Positions 51,187-60,027 of a stretch of DNA of 64,000 nt are shown here, in pieces. A program made the position numbers and the translations under genes. The notes under the pieces were generated by a model. That model was given only the letters and a program-made list of their open reading frames with translations, was not told the origin of the DNA and did no database searches. The stretch comes from Candidatus Hydrogenedentota bacterium (GTDB lineage: Bacteria > Hydrogenedentota > Hydrogenedentia > Hydrogenedentales > JAEUWI01), in contig JAEUWI010000001.1 in the NCBI GenBank assembly GCA_016791475.1, positions 1-64,000 of the forward strand, given 5' to 3'. Numbering within the stretch: position 1 is the stretch's first letter; every line of letters begins with the position of its first letter.

Positions 51187-52578
51187 GTGATATACCTTCT
51201 CGAACATTCCATCGCCGTGGTCAGTTTCCTTCTCGCGATTGTGCTGCTGACCGATGTGTTCCGGAATAACCGACAGCCGAGCGGCACGATGGCCTGGGCC
51301 ATGGCCATCGTGCTGATTCCCTATGTGGGCGTGCCACTGTACATCCTGTTTGGCGGGCGCAAGTTTCGGATGGTACGCGAGCGCAAAGCGGACCTCTTCG
51401 ACGCGGGTGCGGGCACACCGTCCGTGCCCATGGCGCCCCTGTGTCTGGCGGATCGCGTGCTGCGATCGGGCTCCATGCCCCCGCCGCGAGCCGGTCATCA
51501 GGTGGAGATTCATTTCAATGGCGAAACGGCGTTTCATGAACTGATCGCCCTGATGGAGCGCGCGAAGCACTCTATCCATGTTACGACTTTTATACTTGGA
51601 CGGGACGAGGTGGGGCGGGCCATTGTGGACGTGCTCGCCCGCAAGGCCCAGGAAGGGGTGGAAGTTCGTCTGCTGCTGGACAGCCTGGGGTCCACGTGGA
51701 CGCGGCGCGGTTTTGTGAAGCCCCTGCTTGAAGCGGGCGGCGCGGTGGGGCACTTTCTGCCCGTGCTGCCTGTGCGTCGCCGCTGGTCGGCCAACCTCCG
51801 CAACCACCGCAAGCTGGTGGTGGTGGACAACGCCTCGGCCATGGTGGGTGGCATGAATCTGAGTACGCTGTTCATGGGGCCCGAGCCGAGCCCCACCCGT
51901 TTTCGCGATGCAAGTGTCTTCCTGAGCGGGCCGGCCGTCTGCGACGTGCAGGACATCTTCCTGAATGATTGGCAGTATGCCACGGGCGTGGAGCAGGAGA
52001 GCATAGCGGTTTCTCTCCCGGCCTGCCCGGTGGAAGGTTCGAGCATTGTGCAGGTGGCCGCCAGTGGTCCGGATTGTCCCGACGACACGATGCACGATGC
52101 GCTGGTGAGCGCCATCGGCGGGGTGGAAGAGCGCGTCTGGATCGTGACGCCCTATTTCGTTCCCGATGAGCATCTTTTGAAAGCGCTGGCCCTTCAGGCG
52201 AGAATGGGGCGGGATGTCAGAATCGTCATCCCCAGGCGTTCCAATCATCGAATCGCCGATTGGGCGCGTCGTCCCTCCTTGCGGCGACTGCACGAAGCCG
52301 GTGCGCGGGTCTACGCGTATCCGAGGGGGATGATTCACACCAAGTTGTTGCTCTTCGACGCATCCCTCGCTGTTTCGGGCTCACCGAATCTGGATATGCG
52401 GAGCATGTATCTGAACTTCGAAATCGCGCTGTTTCATCACAGTGCGGACGAGATCCGGGCGATCGAAGGCTGGTTTGAAGGCATGTTTCCAGAATGCGAA
52501 ACCTGGCTACCCAAGCCGCTCACCCTGGCGCGCGAATGGGCGGAAGGCATCTGCAGGCTTGTGTCGCCCTTGCTGTAG
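51187..52578 (+). CDS. cls: Cardiolipin synthase (phospholipase D family)
   Basis: This inner-membrane enzyme joins phosphatidylglycerol units to make cardiolipin. The 463-residue protein has two N-terminal helices (SIAVVSFLLAIVLLTDVF and TMAWAMAIVLIPYVGVPLYI), then two HKD motifs: RNHRKLVVVDNASAMVGGMN and IHTKLLLFDASLAVSGSPN. Spacing of His-x-Lys-x4-Asp is right in both, so it is likely active. The start is a GTG. It is read away from the methyltransferase. Its cysE neighbour runs in the opposite direction with only eight bases between stops. Confidence 0.92.
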   Translation: MIYLLEHSIAVVSFLLAIVLLTDVFRNNRQPSGTMAWAMAIVLIPYVGVPLYILFGGRKFRMVRERKADLFDAGAGTPSVPMAPLCLADRVLRSGSMPPPRAGHQVEIHFNGETAFHELIALMERAKHSIHVTTFILGRDEVGRAIVDVLARKAQEGVEVRLLLDSLGSTWTRRGFVKPLLEAGGAVGHFLPVLPVRRRWSANLRNHRKLVVVDNASAMVGGMNLSTLFMGPEPSPTRFRDASVFLSGPAVCDVQDIFLNDWQYATGVEQESIAVSLPACPVEGSSIVQVAASGPDCPDDTMHDALVSAIGGVEERVWIVTPYFVPDEHLLKALALQARMGRDVRIVIPRRSNHRIADWARRPSLRRLHEAGARVYAYPRGMIHTKLLLFDASLAVSGSPNLDMRSMYLNFEIALFHHSADEIRAIEGWFEGMFPECETWLPKPLTLAREWAEGICRLVSPLL

Positions 52579-52586
52579 GGGGCGGG

Positions 52587-53399
52587 TCAGATCCCGTGCC
52601 CGGCCTCAAAATCCTCATAATAGATACGGTGATCCATGTCGAGGGCCGGTGAATGGGAGAGGGTGACGCCGACGGGCCGCGCGGGGACACCCACCACCGT
52701 GGTATGGGGCGCCACATTTTCGAGGACCACGGCGCCGCAGCCGACTTTGGCGCCCTCGCCGATCTCCACGTTGCCGAGGATTTTGGCGCCTGCCGCGATA
52801 AGCACGCCCTGACGGACCTTGGGATGGCGATCACCCGTCTCCTTGCCCGTGCCGCCGAGCGTGACCTCGTGGAGCATCGAGACGTTGTCCTCCACCACGG
52901 CGGTCTCGCCGATTACGACGCTCGTGGCGTGATCCAGCAGGATGCCCCGCCCGATCCGGGCGGCGGGGTGGATATCCACGCCGAAAACCTCCGAAATCCG
53001 GCTCTGGAGAAACAGTGCCAAGTCGTGGCGATCCTGCTTCCAGTAATAGTGGGCCACGCGATAGGCCTGGATGGCCTGATAGCCCTTGAAATAGAGCAGG
53101 GGCGTGGAGTACTTGTTGCAGGCCGCATCGCGATCACACACGGCCACCATGTCGGCCCGGATGGCCGCGCCGATATCTGAATCGTTGTAAAAGGCTTCAT
53201 CGATCAAGTCGCGCAGCGAAACCGCCGTGAGGGTGTGGCTTTCCAGCTTGCCCGCAAGTTGGAAGCTCAGGGCATCCTCCAGCGACGTGTGATTGAGGAT
53301 GATGGAGTAGATGAAGCTGGCCAGCATGGGCTCGCACTGGGCGTCCGCCGTGGCTTCCGCGCGAACCCGTTCCCAGATCTCGTCTGTATGCAGCTCCAT
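52587..53399 (-). CDS. cysE: Serine O-acetyltransferase
   Basis: CysE makes O-acetylserine from serine and acetyl-CoA, the first step of cysteine synthesis. The 270-residue protein has an N-terminal alpha-helical part (AFYNDSDIGAAIRADMVAVC, a typical 'DP'-like region) and a left-handed beta-helix with hexapeptide repeats: DIHPAARIGRGILLDHATSV, VIGETAVVEDNVSMLHEVTL, GGTGKETGDRHPKVRQGVLI. The catalytic His is in DHATSVVIG/GDRHP. Length fits. The ATG at 53399 starts MELHTDE. cysK is not nearby. Confidence 0.9.
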   Translation of the reverse strand: MELHTDEIWERVRAEATADAQCEPMLASFIYSIILNHTSLEDALSFQLAGKLESHTLTAVSLRDLIDEAFYNDSDIGAAIRADMVAVCDRDAACNKYSTPLLYFKGYQAIQAYRVAHYYWKQDRHDLALFLQSRISEVFGVDIHPAARIGRGILLDHATSVVIGETAVVEDNVSMLHEVTLGGTGKETGDRHPKVRQGVLIAAGAKILGNVEIGEGAKVGCGAVVLENVAPHTTVVGVPARPVGVTLSHSPALDMDHRIYYEDFEAGHGI

Positions 53400-53545
53400 G
53401 TACGCCTGTCTCCTGTCTCGAATGCCTTCCACAGAAATATGCGTAGCATAGCATGGGGCGCGGGTTGGCCGCACGCGGAGGGCGGTTTCGGGGGGCATGA
53501 ACGATGGGATCCCTGTCGCGGGTCTCCATGGACCCGCCCCCGGGG

Positions 53546-54154
53546 CTAAAGAAACCTTGCGCCTTCTTTGTCCATCGCGGCGAACAAGTCCACCCCCAGC
53601 TTGCCCATGAGACCGTAGAGCCGGACCATGGGCAGTCCCAGTACATTCTGGTAGCATCCCCGGTAGGACGCCACGATCAGCGTGCCCGGTCCGTCCACCG
53701 TGTAGGCTCCCGCGCGGTCCAGCGGTTCCACGATGTGCACAAAATGTTCGATCTCGTCATCGCTCAAGTCGCGAAAGGTCACATCGGTCGTCTCGGCACC
53801 TTCCACGGTCTGGCCGGTCACCGTATCGACAAGGGCCAGCCCCGTGAGAACCTGATGCGTCTTACCCGAAAGCAGCCGCAGCATGCGGCGCGCGTCGTCG
53901 AGATCCACCGGTTTGGGCAGCACATGTTCTTCGTAGAAGACCAGCGTGTCGGCAGCGATGATGATGGCGGGTTCCGAGGTCGTTGCCGCCACATCGTCCC
54001 GCTTGATGATGGCGTTCTTAATGACAATTTCCGCCGGTGTGTCGCCCGTGTTGGGTTCGTGGGCGTTGCTGGTGACAACGCGAAACTCCACCCCGAGGGC
54101 GCCCAGAAGGCTCTGGCGCCGGGGTGATCCAGAGGCGAGGATTAACGGCCTCAT
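53546..54154 (-). CDS. maf: Maf-family nucleotide pyrophosphatase
   Basis: Maf proteins hydrolyse non-canonical or canonical nucleoside triphosphates, such as dTTP and UTP, and have been linked to septum control. The 202-residue product starts MRPLILASGSPRRQSLLGAL, the family signature, and keeps AADTLVFYEEHVLPKPVD and LSGKTHQVLTGLALVD. The ATG overlaps the stop of the lolA gene by four bases, so the two are coupled. Length matches Maf (about 195-210). Confidence 0.93.
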   Translation of the reverse strand: MRPLILASGSPRRQSLLGALGVEFRVVTSNAHEPNTGDTPAEIVIKNAIIKRDDVAATTSEPAIIIAADTLVFYEEHVLPKPVDLDDARRMLRLLSGKTHQVLTGLALVDTVTGQTVEGAETTDVTFRDLSDDEIEHFVHIVEPLDRAGAYTVDGPGTLIVASYRGCYQNVLGLPMVRLYGLMGKLGVDLFAAMDKEGARFL

Positions 54155-54957
54155 GGTGCGGGCAGTTCCTTTTCCTGTACCAGCGCGGGGGGCGTCGTCG
54201 CGGGTTGCTCCGCTTTGTCGGGCGTGGCGGGCGCATCGGCGGGCGCATCGGCGGGCTTGCCCGTGTCGATGGCCTCGGGCGGCATCAACTGGCCGCCGTC
54301 GGGCACGGAATGGATGGTCACTTCGCCATTCTCGATCACGCGGGTGCCCGCGGGGATGCGGATCTGGGTTTCTGAAGGCTCCAGACCTTTGTTCACCTTG
54401 TAATTGCTGAACTCCGTCCACATGCGTGTTTCATCGTCGAAGGTGATGTGGATGCGGTAGGGGAGGAAGTCCTCCGTGCGCAGGTAGATGCTCACCTCCT
54501 GGAACGGCGCGTTGTCCATGTTCTCTTTGAAAGGCGTTATCTTGATGCCCTGATTGCCCTGTTCGTTCTCGACGGTAAACAGGTGGACATCGTAGGCCTC
54601 GCGCAGTGCACCCGCGTCGTTGTCGAAGCCCAGGAAGAAAATGCTGGCCTCGGGGCTGTCTTCGATATCATAGATCTGGAGCTGCTCTTCCTGAGGATCG
54701 AACTCATAGACCCGTCGATCATCAATGAGCATGACGGGATCTTCTTCGGTATAGCGGAAGACGATGCGGCGGGGCTTGCCGAAGACCACGCGACCATTGC
54801 GGTTCGTCACCTCTTCAAACTGGGAAGTGTACTCCACAATATCCGCCTGGAGGACCTGAACGTTGGCCCGCTTGGCCGCAAATTCCTTGAAGAAGGCGTC
54901 GAAATCCGGCTGGTCCGCGCAAAGCGAGGCCGCCAGGACTAACAGGGCTGCACCCAT
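54151..54957 (-). CDS. lolA: Outer-membrane lipoprotein carrier LolA-like
   Basis: LolA carries lipoproteins through the periplasm to the outer membrane. The 268-residue product starts with a short signal (MGAALLVLAASLCA) and has the LolA-type pattern: FKEFAAKRANVQVLQADIVE, RRIVFRYTEEDPVMLIDDRR, and a hydrophobic-strand body. It is longer than E. coli LolA (about 200) by an acidic, Pro/Ala-rich C-terminal tail (DTGKPADAPADAPATPDKAE). GGGAGGAG inside the end of the divIVA-like gene is its ribosome site. The gene order divIVA-like, lolA, maf has stops and starts overlapping or 3 bases apart, so it is one operon. Confidence 0.8.
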   Translation of the reverse strand: MGAALLVLAASLCADQPDFDAFFKEFAAKRANVQVLQADIVEYTSQFEEVTNRNGRVVFGKPRRIVFRYTEEDPVMLIDDRRVYEFDPQEEQLQIYDIEDSPEASIFFLGFDNDAGALREAYDVHLFTVENEQGNQGIKITPFKENMDNAPFQEVSIYLRTEDFLPYRIHITFDDETRMWTEFSNYKVNKGLEPSETQIRIPAGTRVIENGEVTIHSVPDGGQLMPPEAIDTGKPADAPADAPATPDKAEQPATTPPALVQEKELPAP

Positions 54958-54960
54958 GGA

Positions 54961-55608
54961 TTACTCCTCCCGGCGGTAGCCGGTTTCTTCGTGGTCGGGC
55001 TCGATCACGGTGATGTCCGCATCGTGGCCGTGTGCCGGGGCAGTTTCCTGATCGTATTCACCGCCACCGATCAAATAGGCCGCGCCATCCGCGGGAGCGA
55101 ATCGCTCGAACTCCAGCTTGGACTCGCCGTCGCCGCGGAGCAGCGCGCCGTGGATATCCAGCACCGCCCGCAAATCGGCCTTCAGTCGCTTGCGCATGGC
55201 CCGCAGGTGATTCACTTCATCGCGGAGCGCTTCCGGCACCGCCCCGGCGTTATTCAGCGCCGCCTCGCGGGCCAGACGCGCGTCCTCGCGGATCAGCTCC
55301 GCCTCGCGCCGCGCCTGCTCAATGGTGTTCTCGCCCAGTTTCTGGGCGTTGGCGAGCGCTTCCACCAGCGTCTGCTCCATCGCCTCATAGCGCACAATCT
55401 GTTCCTTCTGCGCCTCCGTCGTCTTCTTCAGTTCTTCCACCTGGCGCTGGAGTTGGTCAAAGGCGTCCGCCGCCCGCTCCAGCAGGGAGGTCACCTGCGT
55501 CTTGTCAAAACCGCGGAAGGTCGTCCGGAAATCGGCGCTGTACAAGTCGCTGGTGTTCAGGGTGAGGGTATCGCCCAGCACCTCGTCCATGATGTTGTTC
55601 TTTTCCAT
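54961..55608 (-). CDS. DivIVA-domain coiled-coil protein
   Basis: The 215-residue protein has the DivIVA start: TLNTSDLYSADFRTTFRGFD then KTQVTSLLERAADAFDQLQR, followed by a long coiled coil (QVEELKKTTEAQKEQIVRYE onward) up to about residue 155 and an acidic tail. DivIVA proteins bind curved membranes at poles or division sites and recruit partners. In Gram-negatives they are less common, but are known in some lineages. Members of the Thr/Ser-rich type may be regulated by phosphorylation. It heads the lolA-maf operon. The ATG at 55608 is used; a second ATG follows six codons later. Confidence 0.8.
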   Translation of the reverse strand: MEKNNIMDEVLGDTLTLNTSDLYSADFRTTFRGFDKTQVTSLLERAADAFDQLQRQVEELKKTTEAQKEQIVRYEAMEQTLVEALANAQKLGENTIEQARREAELIREDARLAREAALNNAGAVPEALRDEVNHLRAMRKRLKADLRAVLDIHGALLRGDGESKLEFERFAPADGAAYLIGGGEYDQETAPAHGHDADITVIEPDHEETGYRREE

Positions 55609-55674
55609 AGTGTATCCGTGATTCGCTGAAAATGTTTCGTTCTATTTAGAACCCGCATGACCACCTGAGAAATC

Positions 55675-55706
55675 ACAGGGACGGCAGGGACTACAGGGAC
55701 AGCAGA
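55675..55706. repeat. 9-base-period array, single arm
   Basis: GGGACGGCAGGGACTACAGG within this stretch has a 9-base period (GGGACGGCA, GGGACTACA, GGGACAGCA). The arms at 24006-24034 are nearly the same sequence. GCGTCCCTGC (55730-55739) may be a short facing copy. Confidence 0.55.
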
Positions 55707-55766
55707 ATGACTCGGCTCGATTCATCCCAGCGTCCCTGCAACCCCGCGCCAGGTCGCCGATTCCTT

Positions 55767-56573
55767 CTACGCCCCCAACTCCAGGGAACGCTTCACCGCC
55801 GCCGACACCGCCACGCCGACCGTCTTTTCAAGACCTTCGGCCCGGAAAGCGTTCAACGCGGCCTCAGTAGTTCCACCGGGCGACGTTACCTTCTTTCGAA
55901 GTTCGCCGGCGGCTTCTCCCGTTTCCTTCAGGAGCTTTCCCGCGCCGTAGAGCGTCTGGCCTGCCAGGCGCTCGGCCATGGCGCGATCCAGGCCCTGGGC
56001 CACGGCCGCCTCCACCAGACACTCCACCATGTAGAAGAAATAAGCCGGACCGCTGCCGCTCAGGGCGGTAATGGCGTCGATGGCGGATTCTTCCACCACC
56101 TCGGCGATACCCATGGACGCGAAGATTTCGCGCGCGATCTCGATCTGTGCGGCGCCGCACTCCGCGCTGGGGGCCATGCCGGAAGCGCCGGCATGGACCA
56201 GATAGGGGGTGTTGGGCATGACGCGGATCACGGGTGTGCCTGTGGCCAGTCGCGACTGGATAAAGGAGATGGAGATTCCGGCCGCGATCGAAATTACCAG
56301 CGTGCCCGGTTTAAGCGCGGGTTTCACTTCGTCCAGCACGGCCCCCATAACCTGAGGCTTCACCGCGAGAATGACGACGCCCGAACGGGAGACGAGCTCC
56401 GAGAGGGATGGGGCGCGGGTCACGCCGATGCGCTCGGCTTCCGCGCAGCGCGCGGGGGAGGGATCATAGGCCAGCGCGCGGGTCTTGTCCACAGTGCCCA
56501 GGCCGATGAGCCCTTCGAGGATGGCCGCGCCCATGTTGCCATAACCCAGAAATCCGAGGGTTTCCGAAATCAA
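55767..56573 (-). CDS. proC: Pyrroline-5-carboxylate reductase
   Basis: ProC makes L-proline from pyrroline-5-carboxylate with NAD(P)H. The 268-residue product has the N-terminal Rossmann motif LGFLGYGNMGAAILEGLIGL, the GVVILAVKPQVMGAVLDEVK and RVMPNTPYLVHAGASGM segments, and the C-terminal TALSGSGPAYFFYMVEC and VTSPGGTTEAALNAF. All are diagnostic. The start is TTG 56573 with GGAGTAAGG upstream. It is six bases downstream of the acetyltransferase, so they share a transcript. Confidence 0.95.
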   Translation of the reverse strand: MISETLGFLGYGNMGAAILEGLIGLGTVDKTRALAYDPSPARCAEAERIGVTRAPSLSELVSRSGVVILAVKPQVMGAVLDEVKPALKPGTLVISIAAGISISFIQSRLATGTPVIRVMPNTPYLVHAGASGMAPSAECGAAQIEIAREIFASMGIAEVVEESAIDAITALSGSGPAYFFYMVECLVEAAVAQGLDRAMAERLAGQTLYGAGKLLKETGEAAGELRKKVTSPGGTTEAALNAFRAEGLEKTVGVAVSAAVKRSLELGA

Positions 56574-56579
56574 CGTACC

Positions 56580-57083
56580 TTACTCCCTGGCCGCCAGCGT
56601 AAGCCCGGCCGCCTCCGCGGATTCGCTCGTGACGGGCAAATCACACACCATGGCCACTTCGTCGCATCCGGGGAAAAGCCGACACCGCATACAGTCCTTG
56701 AAGACTTTGTAGGGCAGCTCGAGCTTGTCCACTTCGCGAAAGTTTATTTTGAGAAAGAACTGGGGCACGCGGGTGAGCGCGTAGACCCGGGCTATATTCA
56801 GCCCCTGCGCCTCGCCCAGCACCGCCTTTACCAACTGCTCGCCAATGCCGCGCCCGCGGCGGCCTTCCGCCACCACCAGTGAACGCACCTCTGCCAGATC
56901 CACCATGTCGATGTGCAGCGCGACACAGCCGCCCAGGCCTTCCTCATCGATATAGACGTAGAAATCCCGAACGTTTTCATACAGCTCCGAAAGTTCGCGG
57001 GGCAAGACGCTGCCCTGGGCCACTGCAGCGTCGATCAGGGCCTTGATTGCGACAACTTCGGTTAATTTTGGTTTGCGTACCAT
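56580..57083 (-). CDS. GNAT N-acetyltransferase, ArgA-like
   Basis: The 167-residue protein carries the acetyl-CoA loop (VVAEGRRGRGIGEQLVKAVL) and the C-terminal Cys cluster CMRCRLFPGC that is characteristic of short ArgA-type amino-acid N-acetyltransferases. Such enzymes acetylate glutamate at the start of arginine synthesis. It is followed by proC in the same transcript, which also links to glutamate/proline metabolism. Its 5' gap with mutS holds a long inverted array. I have not given a symbol because the substrate is not proven. Confidence 0.82.
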   Translation of the reverse strand: MVRKPKLTEVVAIKALIDAAVAQGSVLPRELSELYENVRDFYVYIDEEGLGGCVALHIDMVDLAEVRSLVVAEGRRGRGIGEQLVKAVLGEAQGLNIARVYALTRVPQFFLKINFREVDKLELPYKVFKDCMRCRLFPGCDEVAMVCDLPVTSESAEAAGLTLAARE

Positions 57084-57162
57084 GGCGACGGCCGATTCTT
57101 AGGGGGCTTCACACTGCGGGCGGATACACCGCTCCAGATTGAGGGCAAAGTGTAGCACAGGG

Positions 57163-57355
57163 CAGTTGACAGTTGACAGTTGACAGTTGACAGTGGACAG
57201 TGGACAGCGAAGATGGGGTCCAGTTGCCCGTTCGGGACTTGACGGATACGACCGATAAGACGAATAAGACCGATATCGTCGATCCAATCTGTCCTATCGG
57301 TCGTATCCGTCCGATAGCGCCGCGTCATCAACTGTCAACTGTCCACTGTCAACTG
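57163..57355. repeat. Nested inverted composite array before mutS
   Basis: Outer left: six 7-mers (four CAGTTGA, two CAGTGGA; 57163-57204). Inner left: GACGGATACGACCGATA (57241-57257). Inner right: TATCGGTCGTATCCGTC (57295-57311), the exact reverse complement, 17 base pairs. Outer right: four 7-mers (TCAACTG x3, TCCACTG; 57328-57355), the complement of the outer left. The two scales of repeat thus nest within one palindrome. It fills the 286-base gap between the divergent acetyltransferase and mutS, ending 14 bases before the mutS ATG. Confidence 0.9.
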
Positions 57356-57369
57356 CTAAAATCCCCGCC

Positions 57370-60027
57370 ATGAACCACACATGGCTAAAGCTCAGCGAAA
57401 TTTCCCCCAATCAGGTGACGCCCATGGTGCGCCAGTTCATGGAGGCCAAGGCCCTCGCGCCGGATTCCCTGCTGTTTTTTCGCATGGGCGACTTCTACGA
57501 ACTTTTTTTCGAGGACGCCGTAGAGGCGGCGGAATTGCTCGGGCTTTCCCTGACCTCGCGCGATGGCGCCGACAAGGACGCCCGCATTCCCATGTGCGGT
57601 GTGCCGGTGCGCGCGGTGGACAACTACATCGCCAAGGTCATCAAGCGCGGGCGCACGGTCAGCATCTGCGATCAGATGGAAGACCCAAAGCTCGCCAAGG
57701 GCATCGTGAAGCGGGAAATTGTCCGCACCGTCACCCCCGGTACGGTGATGGAGCCCGAACTGCTCGACGAGCGGACCAATAATTATCTCGGCGCGCTTGC
57801 GGTAAATCACACCGTCGGCGGCCTCGCCTTTGTGGACGTGAGCACGGGCGAATTCATCACGGCCCAGGTGGAGGGCGAGGCGGGGACCCTCGCGGTGAAC
57901 CTCGAACGCATCCTCGTGGACGAGCTGGTGCGCATCGCGCCCTCCGAGGTGCTCGTGGCGTCCGACATGGAAGCTCCGCTCCTCGAAAAACTCCGTTACG
58001 CCTTTCCCCAGCTCACCTTCACCACGCGCAAGGCGGACGACTTCGATCGCGCCTGGGGCGAGGAACAGATCATCCACCTTTTCGGGCTGAACAGCCTCAA
58101 GGGCGTGGGGCTTCACGATGCGCCCCTGGCCACGAGTTGCGCCGGGGCCGTCCTCGCCTATATCCGCGAGACCCAGCGCGAGCGCGTGCCTCAGATTCAA
58201 CTGCCCCGGCGCTACAACCCCAGCGGCTTCGTGGTCCTCGATGGCAACACCCAGCGCAACCTCGAGCTCATTGAATCGCAGGTGGAAAAATCCAAGCGCG
58301 GCACGCTCCTCGGCGTACTCGACAAGACCCTCACCAGCATGGGCGGGCGCAAGCTCCGCCAGTGGATACTCCATCCGCTGCTCGATGTCGCCGCGATCCA
58401 GGAGCGCCTCAACGCCGTGGAGGAATGTTTCGACGACACCCAGCTTCGCATGGCCCTGCGCGACGGACTGAAGGGCGTGGCGGATCTGGAGCGACTGCTT
58501 GGGCGGCTTACGGCCCAGTCGGGCAACGGTCGCGACTTAAAGGCCCTCGGCAATTCTCTGAATCGGCTCCCGGCGATTCTGGAGGCCCTCGCCCACGCGG
58601 AATCGGATTTGCTGTGCCAGTTGCGCACGCAACTCGACCCGCTGGCCGACGTGGCGTCGTGGATTGACCAAGCCATCGTCGATGACCCGCCCCTCGCCGT
58701 CACGGAAGGCAATATTTTTAAAGACGGATACAACGCGGACCTCGACCGGCTCCATCAGCTTGTCCGCGGCGGGCGCGACTGGATCGCCACGCTCCAGGCC
58801 GAAGAGCGGGCCCGCACGGGTATCGCCAATCTGAAAGTGGGCTACAATCGGGTCTTCGGCTACTTCCTCGAAGTGAGCAAGGGCAACACGAAGATGGTGC
58901 CCGACGACTACGAGCGCAAGCAGACCCTGGTGAACGCCGAGCGCTACGTGACCCAGCGCCTCAAGGAACAGGAAGAGGAAATCCTCAGCGCACAGGAGCG
59001 GATGCAGACCCTGGAGCACCAGCTCTTCGTTGCCCTGCGTCAGCGCGTCGCCGCCGAATCGCGTCGCATCCAGCAGACGGCCGACGCCATCGCCACGCTC
59101 GATATACTCGTCGCCCTCGCGGAAGTGGCCGTCACCAAGAATTACAACAAACCCCAGATCACCAACGACGGCGAGATCACCATCATCGAAGGGCGCCACC
59201 CTGTGGTGGAGGACCTCATGCCGCGCGGCGATTTCGTGCCCAACGACACGATCCTTGATCGCAAGGGCTCAACGCTCCAGATCGTTACGGGCCCAAACAT
59301 GGCGGGCAAGTCCACCTACCTGCGCCAGGTGGCCCTCATCACCCTTATGGCCCAAATGGGCAGCTTCGTGCCCGCGTCCCGCGCGAGCATCGGCGTGGTG
59401 GATCGCATTTTCACCCGCGTCGGCGCGTCGGACAACCTCGTGCGCGGCGAGAGTACCTTCATGGTCGAGATGATCGAGACCGCGAACATCCTCAACTCCG
59501 CCACGGCCAACAGCCTCCTCGTCCTCGACGAAATCGGACGCGGCACCAGCACCTTCGACGGCATCAGCATCGCCTGGTCCGTCGCCGAGTTCATCCACGA
59601 CCGAAGCAAGTCCAAGGCCCTCTTCGCCACGCACTACCACGAGCTCACCGACTTGGGGAACAAGCTGGAGCACGCGAAAAACGTCAACGTCGCCGTGCGC
59701 GAACTCGGCGACAAGGTCATCTTCCTTTACCGCATCGTGGACGGCGGCGCGGATCACAGCTACGGCATCCAGGTCGCAAAACTCGCCGGCCTTCCCCCCA
59801 GCCTCCTCGCCCGCGCCCGGGAAATCCTCGAAGGCCTCGAATCCGGCAACACCGCCGCCGTCGGTCTGCCGGAGCAGATGTACCTCTTCGGCCCCACGGG
59901 CGCCGCCGCCGAACCCAGCAAGGTTGAGAAAGAACTCGAAGGCATCGACCCCGACGCGCTGTCACCCCGTGAGGCCCATGACATGCTGTATCGGCTGAAG
60001 CATTTGCTGAATAAACCGAGAGGGTGA
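57370..60027 (+). CDS. mutS: DNA mismatch repair protein MutS
   Basis: MutS finds base mismatches and small loops and starts repair with MutL. The 885-residue protein has the mismatch-binding domain (VRQFMEAKALAPDSLLFFRM, then GDFYELFFEDA, with the Phe-x-Glu wedge), connector and lever domains, and the ATPase: TGPNMAGKSTYLRQVALITL (Walker A), LLVLDEIGRGTSTFDGISIA (Walker B and signature), and LFATHYHELTDLG. Length is normal. The ATG at 57370 starts MNHTWLKL, but the first residues before VTPMVRQFM are less conserved. No mutL gene is nearby. Confidence 0.97.
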   Translation: MNHTWLKLSEISPNQVTPMVRQFMEAKALAPDSLLFFRMGDFYELFFEDAVEAAELLGLSLTSRDGADKDARIPMCGVPVRAVDNYIAKVIKRGRTVSICDQMEDPKLAKGIVKREIVRTVTPGTVMEPELLDERTNNYLGALAVNHTVGGLAFVDVSTGEFITAQVEGEAGTLAVNLERILVDELVRIAPSEVLVASDMEAPLLEKLRYAFPQLTFTTRKADDFDRAWGEEQIIHLFGLNSLKGVGLHDAPLATSCAGAVLAYIRETQRERVPQIQLPRRYNPSGFVVLDGNTQRNLELIESQVEKSKRGTLLGVLDKTLTSMGGRKLRQWILHPLLDVAAIQERLNAVEECFDDTQLRMALRDGLKGVADLERLLGRLTAQSGNGRDLKALGNSLNRLPAILEALAHAESDLLCQLRTQLDPLADVASWIDQAIVDDPPLAVTEGNIFKDGYNADLDRLHQLVRGGRDWIATLQAEERARTGIANLKVGYNRVFGYFLEVSKGNTKMVPDDYERKQTLVNAERYVTQRLKEQEEEILSAQERMQTLEHQLFVALRQRVAAESRRIQQTADAIATLDILVALAEVAVTKNYNKPQITNDGEITIIEGRHPVVEDLMPRGDFVPNDTILDRKGSTLQIVTGPNMAGKSTYLRQVALITLMAQMGSFVPASRASIGVVDRIFTRVGASDNLVRGESTFMVEMIETANILNSATANSLLVLDEIGRGTSTFDGISIAWSVAEFIHDRSKSKALFATHYHELTDLGNKLEHAKNVNVAVRELGDKVIFLYRIVDGGADHSYGIQVAKLAGLPPSLLARAREILEGLESGNTAAVGLPEQMYLFGPTGAAAEPSKVEKELEGIDPDALSPREAHDMLYRLKHLLNKPRG

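Noticed and set aside
57163..57355. Possible CRISPR or iteron origin
   Set aside because: Units of 7 and 9 bases have no spacers, and no dnaA or rep initiator gene is near; similar arrays occur at many other intergenic sites.
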